Assembly (NCBI GenBank): GCA_937931165.1
Contig: CALHCI010000033.1
Coordinates: 1-49,519, forward strand
DNA: 49,519 nucleotides
Source of the DNA: an uncultured Granulosicoccaceae bacterium
GTDB taxonomy: Bacteria > Pseudomonadota > Gammaproteobacteria > Granulosicoccales > Granulosicoccaceae
Direction: 5' to 3'
Shown: piece after piece, positions 7,658 to 17,517 of the stretch
Position numbering within the stretch: position 1 is the first letter of the stretch
Layout of the letters: each line of letters begins with the position of its first letter
Translations under genes and position numbers: made by a program
Notes under the pieces: model-generated
Told to the model about the DNA's origin: nothing
The model's database searches: none
Seen by the model: the letters and a program-made list of their open reading frames with translations, nothing else

Positions 7658-9234
7658 ATATCTCGCCGAAATATCATCCCGAAGGCCATGCCAACGTTTG
7701 TCTGATTCTGGAGGGCACCTACCCGTATATTCGAGGCGGCGTATCAAGCTGGGTTAAACAGTTAATCGAAGGTATGCCGGAGTTAACGTTTTCCATTATT
7801 TTTCTTGGTGGACAACCAGACGACTACGACAAACCCGCCTACGACATACCAGACAACATCGTGCACATTGAAGTGCACTTTCTGTTGAATGAAGAAGAAG
7901 CAAAACCTGAGAAAAAGAAATTCTGGCAACGCAAGGCAGATAAATCTGCGCTGTTCACACGCAGTCACGAATTACATGATCAGTTAGCGAATACACAGTC
8001 CCCCCCTGGCAACGAAGTAGTACGTGATTTCACCAGCCTGCTGACCGGACCGGATGCACTGAACAGAAGCGATCTTTACCACGGGGAAGATGCCTGGGAG
8101 ACGATTCGCAGCAAGTACATCGACGCACCTGAAGGGCTGGACTTTAACCATTACTTCTGGACCGTGCGCACCATGCACGGACCGCTTTTTACGCTCGGTG
8201 AAATAGCCGGCAACCCGCCTTCGGCAGACTTATATCATTCGGTCTCTACCGGTTATGCAGGGTACCTCGGTGCCATGCTGAAAAACAAAACCAACAAGCC
8301 CTACTTCGTTACCGAACACGGCATCTACACCAAAGAACGGGAAATCGATCTGGCGCACGTTGACTGGATACCCGATGAGCTCGACCCTTATCGAGTCGGT
8401 CTCGATGACAGTATGGGCTTTTTAAGACAAACCTGGATCCGCTTTTTTCAATCACTGGGGCAAATGACTTATAGCTCTGCCGACCATGTTTATACCTTGT
8501 TTGAAGGCAACCGCCTGAGGCAGATAGAAGATGGTGCAGATGAAAACCGACTAACAATCATTCCAAACGGAGTGAATGTTGAAAAGCTCAGCCAGGTTCG
8601 ACGACCAGACAACGCAGATATTCCACCGGTACTGGCGCTGATCGGTCGAATTGTACCGATCAAAGACATAAAGACTTTCATACGCGGAATGCGCATTGTC
8701 TGTGCAAAAGTGCCGCAAGCAGAGGGCTGGCTGGTTGGACCGGAAGATGAAGATCCGGATTACGTTAACGAGTGTCGCGCCATGCTGCAGAGCTTCGGAC
8801 TGGAAGACTCAGTCAAATTTCTGGGCTTTCAAAAGCTCGACGAAATCTTCCCGCAAATCGGCTTAACCGTGCTGACATCAATCTCCGAGGGTCAGCCATT
8901 AACAACGCTTGAAGGTTTTGCCGCAGGCATACCCGCTATCACCACAGATGTGGGTAGTTGCAAAGAGCTGATTTACGGTGGTGATGATGAAGACCGGAAA
9001 CTCGGATCGGCTGGTGCTGTAGTGCCCATTGCCAACCCGGCACTGTTTGCCGAAGCGTCTATAGCGCTCTTAACTGACGATCAGGCCTGGCGTGATGCCA
9101 GTGCTGTCGCCCGCAAGAGAGTCGAAACTTACTACGACGACAAAGATATGCTGCAGCGTTACCACACCATCTATCAGGATGGCATTGCAATTGGCTCACG
9201 ACTTGACTCGTACAAAAAGGCAGAGGGCTTCTAA
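7654..9234 (+). CDS. pelF: PelF, GT4-family glycosyltransferase that polymerises Pel
   Basis: Cytoplasmic glycosyltransferase of the retaining GT-B, GT4 type, expected to use UDP-sugars to build the GalNAc-rich Pel chain. The N-terminus carries the typical VCLILEGTYPYIRGGVSSWV segment of PelF. The C-terminal half has IGRIVPIKDIKTFIRGM and the retaining-enzyme motif E412-x7-E420 in SEGQPLTTLEGF. Length (526 residues) fits the family (about 507 in P. aeruginosa). It overlaps pelE by 4 nt and pelG by 1 nt (TAATG). No membrane segment is present, so it must dock on PelD/PelE. Confidence 0.96.
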   Translation: MNISPKYHPEGHANVCLILEGTYPYIRGGVSSWVKQLIEGMPELTFSIIFLGGQPDDYDKPAYDIPDNIVHIEVHFLLNEEEAKPEKKKFWQRKADKSALFTRSHELHDQLANTQSPPGNEVVRDFTSLLTGPDALNRSDLYHGEDAWETIRSKYIDAPEGLDFNHYFWTVRTMHGPLFTLGEIAGNPPSADLYHSVSTGYAGYLGAMLKNKTNKPYFVTEHGIYTKEREIDLAHVDWIPDELDPYRVGLDDSMGFLRQTWIRFFQSLGQMTYSSADHVYTLFEGNRLRQIEDGADENRLTIIPNGVNVEKLSQVRRPDNADIPPVLALIGRIVPIKDIKTFIRGMRIVCAKVPQAEGWLVGPEDEDPDYVNECRAMLQSFGLEDSVKFLGFQKLDEIFPQIGLTVLTSISEGQPLTTLEGFAAGIPAITTDVGSCKELIYGGDDEDRKLGSAGAVVPIANPALFAEASIALLTDDQAWRDASAVARKRVETYYDDKDMLQRYHTIYQDGIAIGSRLDSYKKAEGF

Positions 9235-10616
9235 TGGCTGGTATTGGATTTGAGCTGCGAAAGTACCTGGACGAGGACTCGTTTACAGGCACGCTGAAAG
9301 CCTACGGATTTGCCGGCCTTATTAGCGCCGGCCCATGGGTATTATCCATACTCGGCGTCATGCTGATTGGTATTGTGGCGATCTCACAGAAAGTCGGCGG
9401 TCAGCAGGTGGAACAGTTTACCACCTCGGTCACCTGGATTATGGGAACGTCTCTTATACTGTCCGGTGTACTGCAACTGGTCTTTACGCGATTTATTGCA
9501 GACAGACTCTTTGAAGGTAAAGATCACTTAATCAACCCCAACCTTTTTGGTGCGTTATTACTCACTACTCTGGTCAGCGGTTTGATAGCGGTAGGCGTTA
9601 TGTTCATGTGGTTTGAAGAATCACTGGCCTATGAAATCCTGATGGTGGCCAACTTCGTCACGTTATCCAACATCTGGATACTGGTGATATTTGTCGCAGG
9701 CCTGAAAAAATTCAAAGTCATTCTGTATTCTTTCTTCTTCGGCTACACCACGACCGTTGCGCTTTCCATTTTGCTTATGCCCTATGGTATCAGCGGGTTG
9801 CTCAGCGGGTTGCTTGCCGGTCACGCCCTGCTCTTCTTCCTGATGCTGGCCGTTATTATTCCGGAGTATCCGGTTAAAGACACCGTGCGCATGGATTTTC
9901 TGCAGCGCAAGCAGATTTTTCCGGTGTTGATCTTTGTCGGTATCTTTTACAACCTTGGCATCTGGATTGATAAGCTGATCTTCTGGACTAACCCCGGTAC
10001 TTCCGAGGCAGTGATAGGGCCGCTGCGAGCGTCACTGATTTACGATCTGCCTATCTTTATGGCATATCTGTCAATTATTCCCGGTATGGCGGTATTTCTG
10101 TTACGCATTGAAACAGACTTTGCCGAAGCCTATGACGGTTTCTTTAACGCCGTTAGAGGCAACGCCAGCCTTCAGGAAATTGAAACGCTCGGCAACGAAA
10201 TGATACTGGCAGTACGCGAAGGTATTTTTCAAATCATTAAGGTACAGGGAATTACGGTACTTATCCTTTATATGCTCGGTCCGAAAATCGTTGCATGGCT
10301 GGGTATTTCCGACAAGTTTATCCATCTGTACTACATCGATCTGGTCGGCGTTGCGGCGCAGGTATTGATGCTTGCCGTACTCAATGTACTGTTCTATCTG
10401 GACCGCTTGCGAGATGCGTTCTGGCTAACGCTGACACTGCTGGTGACTAACGGCAGCTTCACCTGGATTACGCTTGAACTCGGCCCGGTCTACTACGGAT
10501 ACGGCTTTGGGCTCTCCATGACACTGACGGCGTTTGTCGGTATCTATCTGTTGTCCAGTGAACTGGAAAGCATAGAGTTTCGCACGTTTATGCGACCACG
10601 AGAAATATCTGCCTGA
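9234..10616 (+). CDS. pelG: PelG, multi-pass inner-membrane transporter for Pel
   Basis: A 460-residue integral membrane protein with about 12 predicted helices and the conserved PelG opening MAGIGFELRKYL. It belongs to the polysaccharide flippase-like (MOP/Wzx) group and is thought to move the growing Pel chain across the inner membrane. The start overlaps the pelF stop by one base. Length matches the P. aeruginosa protein (about 456). A 31-nt gap separates it from pelA, the only real gap in the operon. Confidence 0.95.
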   Translation: MAGIGFELRKYLDEDSFTGTLKAYGFAGLISAGPWVLSILGVMLIGIVAISQKVGGQQVEQFTTSVTWIMGTSLILSGVLQLVFTRFIADRLFEGKDHLINPNLFGALLLTTLVSGLIAVGVMFMWFEESLAYEILMVANFVTLSNIWILVIFVAGLKKFKVILYSFFFGYTTTVALSILLMPYGISGLLSGLLAGHALLFFLMLAVIIPEYPVKDTVRMDFLQRKQIFPVLIFVGIFYNLGIWIDKLIFWTNPGTSEAVIGPLRASLIYDLPIFMAYLSIIPGMAVFLLRIETDFAEAYDGFFNAVRGNASLQEIETLGNEMILAVREGIFQIIKVQGITVLILYMLGPKIVAWLGISDKFIHLYYIDLVGVAAQVLMLAVLNVLFYLDRLRDAFWLTLTLLVTNGSFTWITLELGPVYYGYGFGLSMTLTAFVGIYLLSSELESIEFRTFMRPREISA

Positions 10617-10647
10617 ATGGGCATTCACCGTTGCGGATTGCTTAACC

Positions 10648-13419
10648 ATGCATAACCTGAGAAACCTGTTTGTTGCCCTGATGGTGATTCTGACACCATT
10701 GGCAGCCCATGCCAATGGCAGCGAGATTGCCTTCTTCTATGGTGCTAACCCACCGGTTAAAGCGCTTTCGCAATTCGACAGAATTGTGGTTGAACCGGAC
10801 AATATAAAACGCGCTGAGCACGAAGCGCTGCGCCAACATGGTGCGACCACTTTTGCATATCTGAGTATTGGTGAAATCGGCCCCACAAGGCCGTGGTTCG
10901 ATGCGCTTCCTGCGTCAGCCACTTTCGGCACCAACGAAAGCTGGAACAGTAAAGTCATGGACCTGTCCAGCAATGAGTGGCAACGTTTTGTTCTCCAGCG
11001 CGTTAATGAACTCATTACGCGCGGATACAACGGACTGTTCCTCGACACCATGGACAGCTACCAGCTATTTGCAAAAACACCTGAGCAAAAACAGCAACAG
11101 GAAAAAGGCCTCAGCAATCTGCTGTATCGCATAAAAAGACAACATCCCAACCTCAGACTCATAGCCAACCGTGGCTTTGAGATAATCGATCAGATTGCCC
11201 CCTACCTTGAAGGCATCGCTGCAGAATCCCTGTACTCGGGATGGAACAACGAATCACAAGCCTATGTAGAGGTTCCTGCAAATGACAGGCAATGGCTAAA
11301 CACCACGCTTGCGCGAATCAAGCAACAACATCAACTCGATGTGATTGTGATTGACTACGTACCACCTGCCGATCGCGGGAAAGCCCGGGAGGTCGCCGCC
11401 CGAATCACCAGTGACGGGTTTATTCCGTGGGTTGCGAATCCATCACTGGATTACGTTGGTATCAGTACTCTCGAAGTGATACCGCGTGATGTGCTAATGA
11501 TCTTTGACAGCCGCGAGACTGAGTCGCTTGCACTTTCACAGGTTCATACTCTAGTAGCCATGCCCCTTGAATACATGGGCTATGTCCCTGTATACCTTGA
11601 TCTGGCCAAAGAAAATCTGCCCACCGGTATTTTGCAGGGCAGCTACGCCGGCGCTGTGATCTGGAATCGCAGCTATGTCAATAAGCCAGGCTACCGGGAG
11701 TGGCTGGTCAAAAATCTTAAAGACAAAACACCCTTCGCGTTCTTCGGCAGTCTCGGCACGCGTAATGACAGCGAATTGAATCAGCTGCTTGGCATTAACG
11801 ATGTCCCGGACATACATCAGGACTCGTTGAAGCTAAAAAGCACCGATGCGATGTCAGATTTTGAACTCGATATTCCACCGCGACTCCAAGCTTTGTCGAT
11901 GGTGATCAAAAGCCAAAACCCGGCCAACACATCACACATGCGTTTCAGCGACAGAAATGGCAACGAAGCAGATACGGTTATTACCGGTCCCTGGGGCGGA
12001 CTGGCACTCCATCCCACCACTATAGAGATTGATATTGATCGCAAGGTGGACTGGATAATCAATCCATTCAGCTTCCTGCGAAAAGCGTTGCATCTGACTA
12101 ATGCGCCCATGCCGGACGTCACCAGTGAAAACGGCTATCGGTTGTGGCTGGCACACATTGATGGCGATGCGCTGCCATCGTGGGCAGAACTCCCTGGCAG
12201 ACGTCTCGGCGCAGAGGTTCTTTATGATGAAATTCTGTCTAAATACGACCTACCGCATACCGTATCTATTGTAGAAGCTGAAATGACCGCACTTGGTCAA
12301 TACTTCGATCGCGGGCCACGTATGGTGAACATCGCTCGAAAGACGTTTGCACTCGACAATGTTGAGCTCGCTACACACACCTTCAGCCATCCGTTCAAAT
12401 GGCAACTGATCAACAACGGCGATGCCAGTGGCAAAGCAAATCTGGCGGTAGATAACTACCGGTTTAATACCGAACGTGAAATCCTGGGCTCCCTTGATTA
12501 TATCAACCGCAACCTTGCACCGCCGAACAAGCGCGCCAATATTGTGCTGTGGACAGGTAACGCGTTACCTACCGAAGAGGCGCTAAGGATTGTTCAAGAC
12601 AATGGTTTGCTAAATATGAACGGTGGCAGCACACGCATTTCAAAAACCAATCCATCTGTCGCGTCCATTGGTCCTAACGCCCGAGTCATCAACGATATGG
12701 TACAGGTGTACGCACCTATGCTTAACGAAAACGTTTACACCAACGACTGGACCGGACCTTTCGATGGGTTCCGTGATGTGTTGCAAACGTTCGCAATGAC
12801 AGAGTATCCACGCAGGGTTAAACCGGTCAATGTCTACTACCACAACTACATTGGCACCAAAGCGGCCTCATTGCGATCACTGCGGGAAGTCTATGACTGG
12901 TCTGTGCGACAACAGATATTCCCTGTATTTGCCAGTGAATACATGGTCAAAGTACCGGACTACCGCAACGCCGGCGTATCAAGATACCTTGATGGCAAGT
13001 GGAAAGTAAGCGGGCTCGGGTCGATCCGATCACTGCGAATACTCAGTAAGTCTGTCTGGCCTGACCTTTCATCGACAAATACAGTCATCGGTGCCAGACC
13101 GCTGCACGATGGTATCTACCTGCACACCAACGGCGCTGACACAGTCAGCTTTTACACCGGTAAAGAAAAGCCCCAACGGCCCTACCTGGTCGCATCAAAC
13201 GCTGCGGTTCAAAACTGGCGTACATCCAGCAGTGGTCGTGTCAGTTTCCGGCTCAAAGGGCACACCCCGGTGACGATTGAACTCAGTGGCGACAAACGCT
13301 TCTGCGATCTACGACAACAAGACAATGTTATTAGTGGCGAGCTGACACCTGAAGGTAATACCCGCTACCAGTTTTCAACAAAGGATACCGGTAATGCAGT
13401 TATCGACTGTCAAACGTGA
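10648..13419 (+). CDS. pelA: PelA, periplasmic Pel glycoside hydrolase and deacetylase
   Basis: Secreted bifunctional enzyme. A signal peptide (residues 1-22, ending AAHA) precedes a GH166/GH114-like hydrolase domain with the AAES motif (E193, aligning with the catalytic Glu of P. aeruginosa PelA) and the TRGYNGLFLDTMD segment. A middle region resembles the reductase-like domain. The C-terminal polysaccharide deacetylase (CE18) domain shows metal-binding D505-x-D507 in AHIDGDA and H577-xxx-H581 in THTFSHP. The 923-residue length is close to the about 948 of the model protein. PelA partly deacetylates the polymer, giving it positive charge, and can cleave it. It sits sixth in the operon rather than first. 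Its 3' end overlaps pelB by 26 nt. Confidence 0.95.
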   Translation: MHNLRNLFVALMVILTPLAAHANGSEIAFFYGANPPVKALSQFDRIVVEPDNIKRAEHEALRQHGATTFAYLSIGEIGPTRPWFDALPASATFGTNESWNSKVMDLSSNEWQRFVLQRVNELITRGYNGLFLDTMDSYQLFAKTPEQKQQQEKGLSNLLYRIKRQHPNLRLIANRGFEIIDQIAPYLEGIAAESLYSGWNNESQAYVEVPANDRQWLNTTLARIKQQHQLDVIVIDYVPPADRGKAREVAARITSDGFIPWVANPSLDYVGISTLEVIPRDVLMIFDSRETESLALSQVHTLVAMPLEYMGYVPVYLDLAKENLPTGILQGSYAGAVIWNRSYVNKPGYREWLVKNLKDKTPFAFFGSLGTRNDSELNQLLGINDVPDIHQDSLKLKSTDAMSDFELDIPPRLQALSMVIKSQNPANTSHMRFSDRNGNEADTVITGPWGGLALHPTTIEIDIDRKVDWIINPFSFLRKALHLTNAPMPDVTSENGYRLWLAHIDGDALPSWAELPGRRLGAEVLYDEILSKYDLPHTVSIVEAEMTALGQYFDRGPRMVNIARKTFALDNVELATHTFSHPFKWQLINNGDASGKANLAVDNYRFNTEREILGSLDYINRNLAPPNKRANIVLWTGNALPTEEALRIVQDNGLLNMNGGSTRISKTNPSVASIGPNARVINDMVQVYAPMLNENVYTNDWTGPFDGFRDVLQTFAMTEYPRRVKPVNVYYHNYIGTKAASLRSLREVYDWSVRQQIFPVFASEYMVKVPDYRNAGVSRYLDGKWKVSGLGSIRSLRILSKSVWPDLSSTNTVIGARPLHDGIYLHTNGADTVSFYTGKEKPQRPYLVASNAAVQNWRTSSSGRVSFRLKGHTPVTIELSGDKRFCDLRQQDNVISGELTPEGNTRYQFSTKDTGNAVIDCQT

Positions 13420-16400
13420 ACGACTGATACCCCCAGTCTATCTGATCAGTATTGCGCTGTTACTGACGGTTGCGTTTATCGTACTGCTGCCGTCACGGGA
13501 GACTTTTACGCGCATACCGGAGGCAACACCGGAACTGGGCCAGATCAAAATAGACGATCTTGATGTCGCTTACATTCGTGCCAACGATGCCGCCGGCACC
13601 TTATCCAATATTGAGATGGGTAATATTATCAGCGCACTTATCCGCAGTAAGCGCTGGCAGGATGCAAGGTCTCTTATGGCAGACCGACCGGAAGCACCGG
13701 TAAGTCAGAATGATCTGTTTCTGCTCGACCTGGAAACCGCCAGAGAGGGCTATGTTGCCAACAAGAATGAAGCTGGCAACACTTCTTATGCCGCCAGACT
13801 GATTTCCCTGCTCACCGATTTTCTGGACATGGAGTCACTGCATGATGTCGGTACGCTAACACGCGCCGCACAAATCAGTGAAGAGCTCAAGCAGCCGGAG
13901 CTATCGGCTTCCTATCACATGGTAATGGCCACTGCCGACCCGAAAAATGCAGTCACCCACTTTCAAAACTGTGCACATACACTGGCACGTAACCGTCTGC
14001 CGGGACAAGCTGAATCCTGTTACCGATCTGCGATTGCGAAGGCCGACCCGATGCAACGTTTTGAACTCAGCTACCAGTTGATCAATCTGTTAAACAGTTA
14101 TGGTGATAGCTTCGCCGCCACCAACGAGCTTGAGCAACTGGTTCAAGTTGCGCCACAACAGACACAGGTAATGAGCCGACTGGCAGGTCTTGCGCTGTCG
14201 CTGGAACGGCCTGACCTCGCCTACCCGCTCTATGCGCACCTTTCAAGCATCAACGAAGAGCGCGCGGTCTACTGGCTTGAAAAAGCGGCTACCTGGTCAG
14301 AGGCTTCAAACCTGCCCGGTCTCTCAGCGGAGTATGTTGCGTCGATCATTGATCTTAGTGATGCGCAATACCACAGCGGTTTAAACAAACGACGACAGGC
14401 CCTGTTACTCGCCGCCGGCCGCAATGAAGAGGCTCTGCAAACCGTACACGCTCGAATGATCGCCGATCCCGACAGCGCAGAACTGCTTCTGGAAGGCATT
14501 AATCTGGCTTCCGGCATGGGACTGACAGCACAGGCCATGACCTGGAACGAACGCCTGTTGGAAATCCGTCCGTACGACCTCGAAGGTATGCAGCGGCAGA
14601 TTGATTTTTCTCTGGCAACTAGTCAACTGGGCAGCGCCCTTCAGTGGGCCAGAAAAGGTGTCGAGCTCGACCCGTTTGACAAAGAGGCACGTGTAAAACT
14701 GGCGCAACTCGAAGAATGGAACGGCAATGTTCAGGACGCACAACAGCAACGCGTCTGGCTGGCCAGCAACTATCCATCTACCGCAAACGACATTGAACTG
14801 ATACGCCTCAGTGAACTGAACTGGGACTCAGCCACTGCTGCAAAAACACTGCAAAGAATGGCAAAGCGCCAGCCAATCAGTCATGAAAACATATTGAAGC
14901 TGGTGGCGTTGCACGAGGCCGACGGACGACCCGATCTGGCCGCACAAGCGCTGGTTGATCTGCAGAACGGCGGTGCCATGGATGCCATGCTGATCAGAGA
15001 ACTCGCAACACTTAACAAACGCCATGGCAAGTGGAAAGAGTCACTGCAGGCCTGGCAGACTTTTGCAGCAAGATATGGCCGTTCAAGTGAGGAGTCGGTC
15101 AACCGTATGGAACTGCACTGGCGACTCGACCAGCCGGAACTCGCACTCGACGCGGCAGGTATGGTTTCAGAGACTTACCTGGCTAGCGCTTCAACCTATC
15201 AGTTAGAGCTGATGTCGAAACTCGGCTGGCGTTACCGTAAACCACAACTGGTGCTGGCCAGTGCGCCTTATCTTGAGCGCCTGAACATCGACGACGACAA
15301 ACAGATCGTACTGGCGAGACGCGTTATTCGAAGTTATCTCGATCAGGGTAACCCGGAACTGGCAATCGGCTACGCAGAGCATCAATGGCGCAGTTCAGAA
15401 ACCAATGATAACGAATTCCTGATGACCGCACTGGACATTGCACTAAAGGAAAACGTCTACCCTCACCTGGAGCGATATCTGGATGCCAACGGCGAACTCC
15501 TGCCACTGCGGGATATGCCGAGCTACTGGCTAACCGTTGCTGCCTACTACAACCGCCAGTCAGACACACTGGCAGCGCTCGAAACTTATGAAAATACTCT
15601 GCTCGTTCAACCGGACAGTGTACCCGCAATGACCGGTATTCTGTGGACGCTAATGGGTGATCAACACTACGATGAAAAGCGTCTCGCAGACACTCTGGAA
15701 AAGTTCGAAACAGCGGCCATAGACAAACCCGAACTCTGGAGTCCGTTTGCTGTGGGCCACATGCGTTTGAAACAGCCTGAAGCCAGCTTACGATGGTTTA
15801 GCAAAATAATGCTGAAGGATGATCATGACTACAACATCCTGTTAAGCTTTGCAGACGCACTTGAGCAAACAGGTAACACGCCACATGCGTTCAAAGTAAG
15901 ACAATACACCCTGTCCAAACTGAGACCTCTGGTACTTGCAGAAACCAGTGGTAAAACCGATGCGCTTGCACGCGACTATATCAGTTTGTTGCGTCGCTAT
16001 GGCAGTAGTGGAGAAAACGAAGCCTGGACTCAACGCCTGCTGGCTGAAGCCGAAGATGCGACTGGCAACGAAGCGGCATGGCGTCAGGAAATGGCCGCCG
16101 CGTGGTATCTTTCAACCCAACGCCACGACTATGCTCGTCTGATTCTTACCAAAATGCACGAGAAGCGTCTCGAGTCGCCAGCATGGCAACAACTGGCACT
16201 TGCAGTGGCTGATAATGATCGCATCACCATTGAAGAAATACTGGCCAGTGGAGAGCCATTGTCAACCGGTGATCGTATTTTGGCACTACGTACAGTTGGT
16301 AAAGAAAAAGAAGCCTTTGCACTCGCTCAACACACGATGGAAGAAGGCCTGACCGATGCTGAAAGACGCAACGCGACAGATCAGGTTATCTCCATGCGCT

Positions 16401-17341
16401 ACCAGCGACCGGGTTACTATGCAGGTGGTCTGACACGCACAGAAGTGCAGAACCTGAATATCACCGAGACCGGTTTATCCTTAAGGCATACCCTGGCCGC
16501 TGCCGATCTGGGCTTTTCGGTTGACTATCATCGTCGTCAACTGGAGCTTGCCAGAGCGACCATTCAAAATGATACCGAAGATGATCTGGCAGTCACCGCC
16601 CACTTTGGCAATTCAAGGCGCGGCGGATCGTTTACCGCTGGTCTGAACAGCCGCAACGACGGTGAACTGAATTATTCAGGTGGGCAACTCTATCTTAGAG
16701 ATAGTCGCGGTAAAAAAGAGTTAAGCACCGAGGTCTATATCAATGAGATAACCGGCGCAAACCAAGACTACCGCATCGCCGCCAAACGGGATCGCGCCGA
16801 ACTGGCCTACTCCCACAAAATCGGTAAAAACGAATTTGTTAAAGTCAGCGGATCGATCAATGAGATCAGCACCCGCCTGACCGACGACAAAGTTTCGACT
16901 GATGTTGGCGCCAGTATTGAGCTACGTACCATCGGCACTATCGGCAGCAATAGCTGGTCGATGGGTGTCGCGGCCAGCCAGACCAACAGTACTTCAGCAG
17001 GCGTGCTCGGCACCACATCCAATGGCACCGCGCAATTCAGCGCTTACACTGGTGAATTCAAGAGCGAGTCACAGGAACTGTCACTGAACGCTGCCTTATT
17101 CAGAGGCGGAATACAGTCGGCTTATCCGCAGGCAGCATCACCACGCTATCACGTCAGTGCACGGCTTGGCCACAACTGGCAGGCGGAGTCTACTGCGTTT
17201 AACGTTGCTGCCGGTGCCGGCTTTCGAGTGCTTGGCAACGATGAACTCAGCTTTAACGTCGAACACGACACCAGCTTCGATGAATCGTTAAACGGTATTT
17301 CCAACTCTATCGTCGGGGTTCAGTACAGAAACCACTTCTGA
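13394..17341 (+). CDS. pelB: PelB, TPR-scaffold and outer-membrane beta-barrel exporter of Pel
   Basis: A very long (1315-residue) protein with an N-terminal membrane anchor (about residues 14-33), a superhelix of TPR repeats (about 50-1000) and a C-terminal region of alternating strands ending in Phe (QYRNHF), typical of an outer-membrane beta-barrel (about 1005-1315). In the known system the TPR region binds PelA in the periplasm and the barrel is the export pore, with PelC beneath. The model P. aeruginosa protein has about 1193 residues, so this one is longer, mostly in the TPR part. The ATG at 13394 lies within the end of pelA, with AAGGA eight nt upstream. Last gene of the operon; a strong terminator follows. 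Confidence 0.93.
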   Translation: MQLSTVKRERLIPPVYLISIALLLTVAFIVLLPSRETFTRIPEATPELGQIKIDDLDVAYIRANDAAGTLSNIEMGNIISALIRSKRWQDARSLMADRPEAPVSQNDLFLLDLETAREGYVANKNEAGNTSYAARLISLLTDFLDMESLHDVGTLTRAAQISEELKQPELSASYHMVMATADPKNAVTHFQNCAHTLARNRLPGQAESCYRSAIAKADPMQRFELSYQLINLLNSYGDSFAATNELEQLVQVAPQQTQVMSRLAGLALSLERPDLAYPLYAHLSSINEERAVYWLEKAATWSEASNLPGLSAEYVASIIDLSDAQYHSGLNKRRQALLLAAGRNEEALQTVHARMIADPDSAELLLEGINLASGMGLTAQAMTWNERLLEIRPYDLEGMQRQIDFSLATSQLGSALQWARKGVELDPFDKEARVKLAQLEEWNGNVQDAQQQRVWLASNYPSTANDIELIRLSELNWDSATAAKTLQRMAKRQPISHENILKLVALHEADGRPDLAAQALVDLQNGGAMDAMLIRELATLNKRHGKWKESLQAWQTFAARYGRSSEESVNRMELHWRLDQPELALDAAGMVSETYLASASTYQLELMSKLGWRYRKPQLVLASAPYLERLNIDDDKQIVLARRVIRSYLDQGNPELAIGYAEHQWRSSETNDNEFLMTALDIALKENVYPHLERYLDANGELLPLRDMPSYWLTVAAYYNRQSDTLAALETYENTLLVQPDSVPAMTGILWTLMGDQHYDEKRLADTLEKFETAAIDKPELWSPFAVGHMRLKQPEASLRWFSKIMLKDDHDYNILLSFADALEQTGNTPHAFKVRQYTLSKLRPLVLAETSGKTDALARDYISLLRRYGSSGENEAWTQRLLAEAEDATGNEAAWRQEMAAAWYLSTQRHDYARLILTKMHEKRLESPAWQQLALAVADNDRITIEEILASGEPLSTGDRILALRTVGKEKEAFALAQHTMEEGLTDAERRNATDQVISMRYQRPGYYAGGLTRTEVQNLNITETGLSLRHTLAAADLGFSVDYHRRQLELARATIQNDTEDDLAVTAHFGNSRRGGSFTAGLNSRNDGELNYSGGQLYLRDSRGKKELSTEVYINEITGANQDYRIAAKRDRAELAYSHKIGKNEFVKVSGSINEISTRLTDDKVSTDVGASIELRTIGTIGSNSWSMGVAASQTNSTSAGVLGTTSNGTAQFSAYTGEFKSESQELSLNAALFRGGIQSAYPQAASPRYHVSARLGHNWQAESTAFNVAAGAGFRVLGNDELSFNVEHDTSFDESLNGISNSIVGVQYRNHF

Positions 17342-17372
17342 TCACCAACTCGCCCTGGATTGACAAGACACC

Positions 17373-17400
17373 AGCCCGGTAATTTGCCGGGCTTTTTTTT
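17373..17400 (+). terminator. Rho-independent terminator closing the pel operon
   Basis: A perfect 7-bp stem (AGCCCGG ... CCGGGCT, loop TAATTTG) at 17373-17393 is followed by a run of T residues to 17400. It starts 32 nt after the pelB stop and marks the end of the seven-gene transcript. Confidence 0.92.
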
Positions 17401-17517
17401 ATGCAGGAGCGCCTTAACCGCCCCTAAGAAGGTAAACTGTTATCGGTCTGCGAGCGTAACTACTGCTGACATATCTGATCAAAGGCATCCTGCCTGCATA
17501 CCGTACCCATCCACCTC

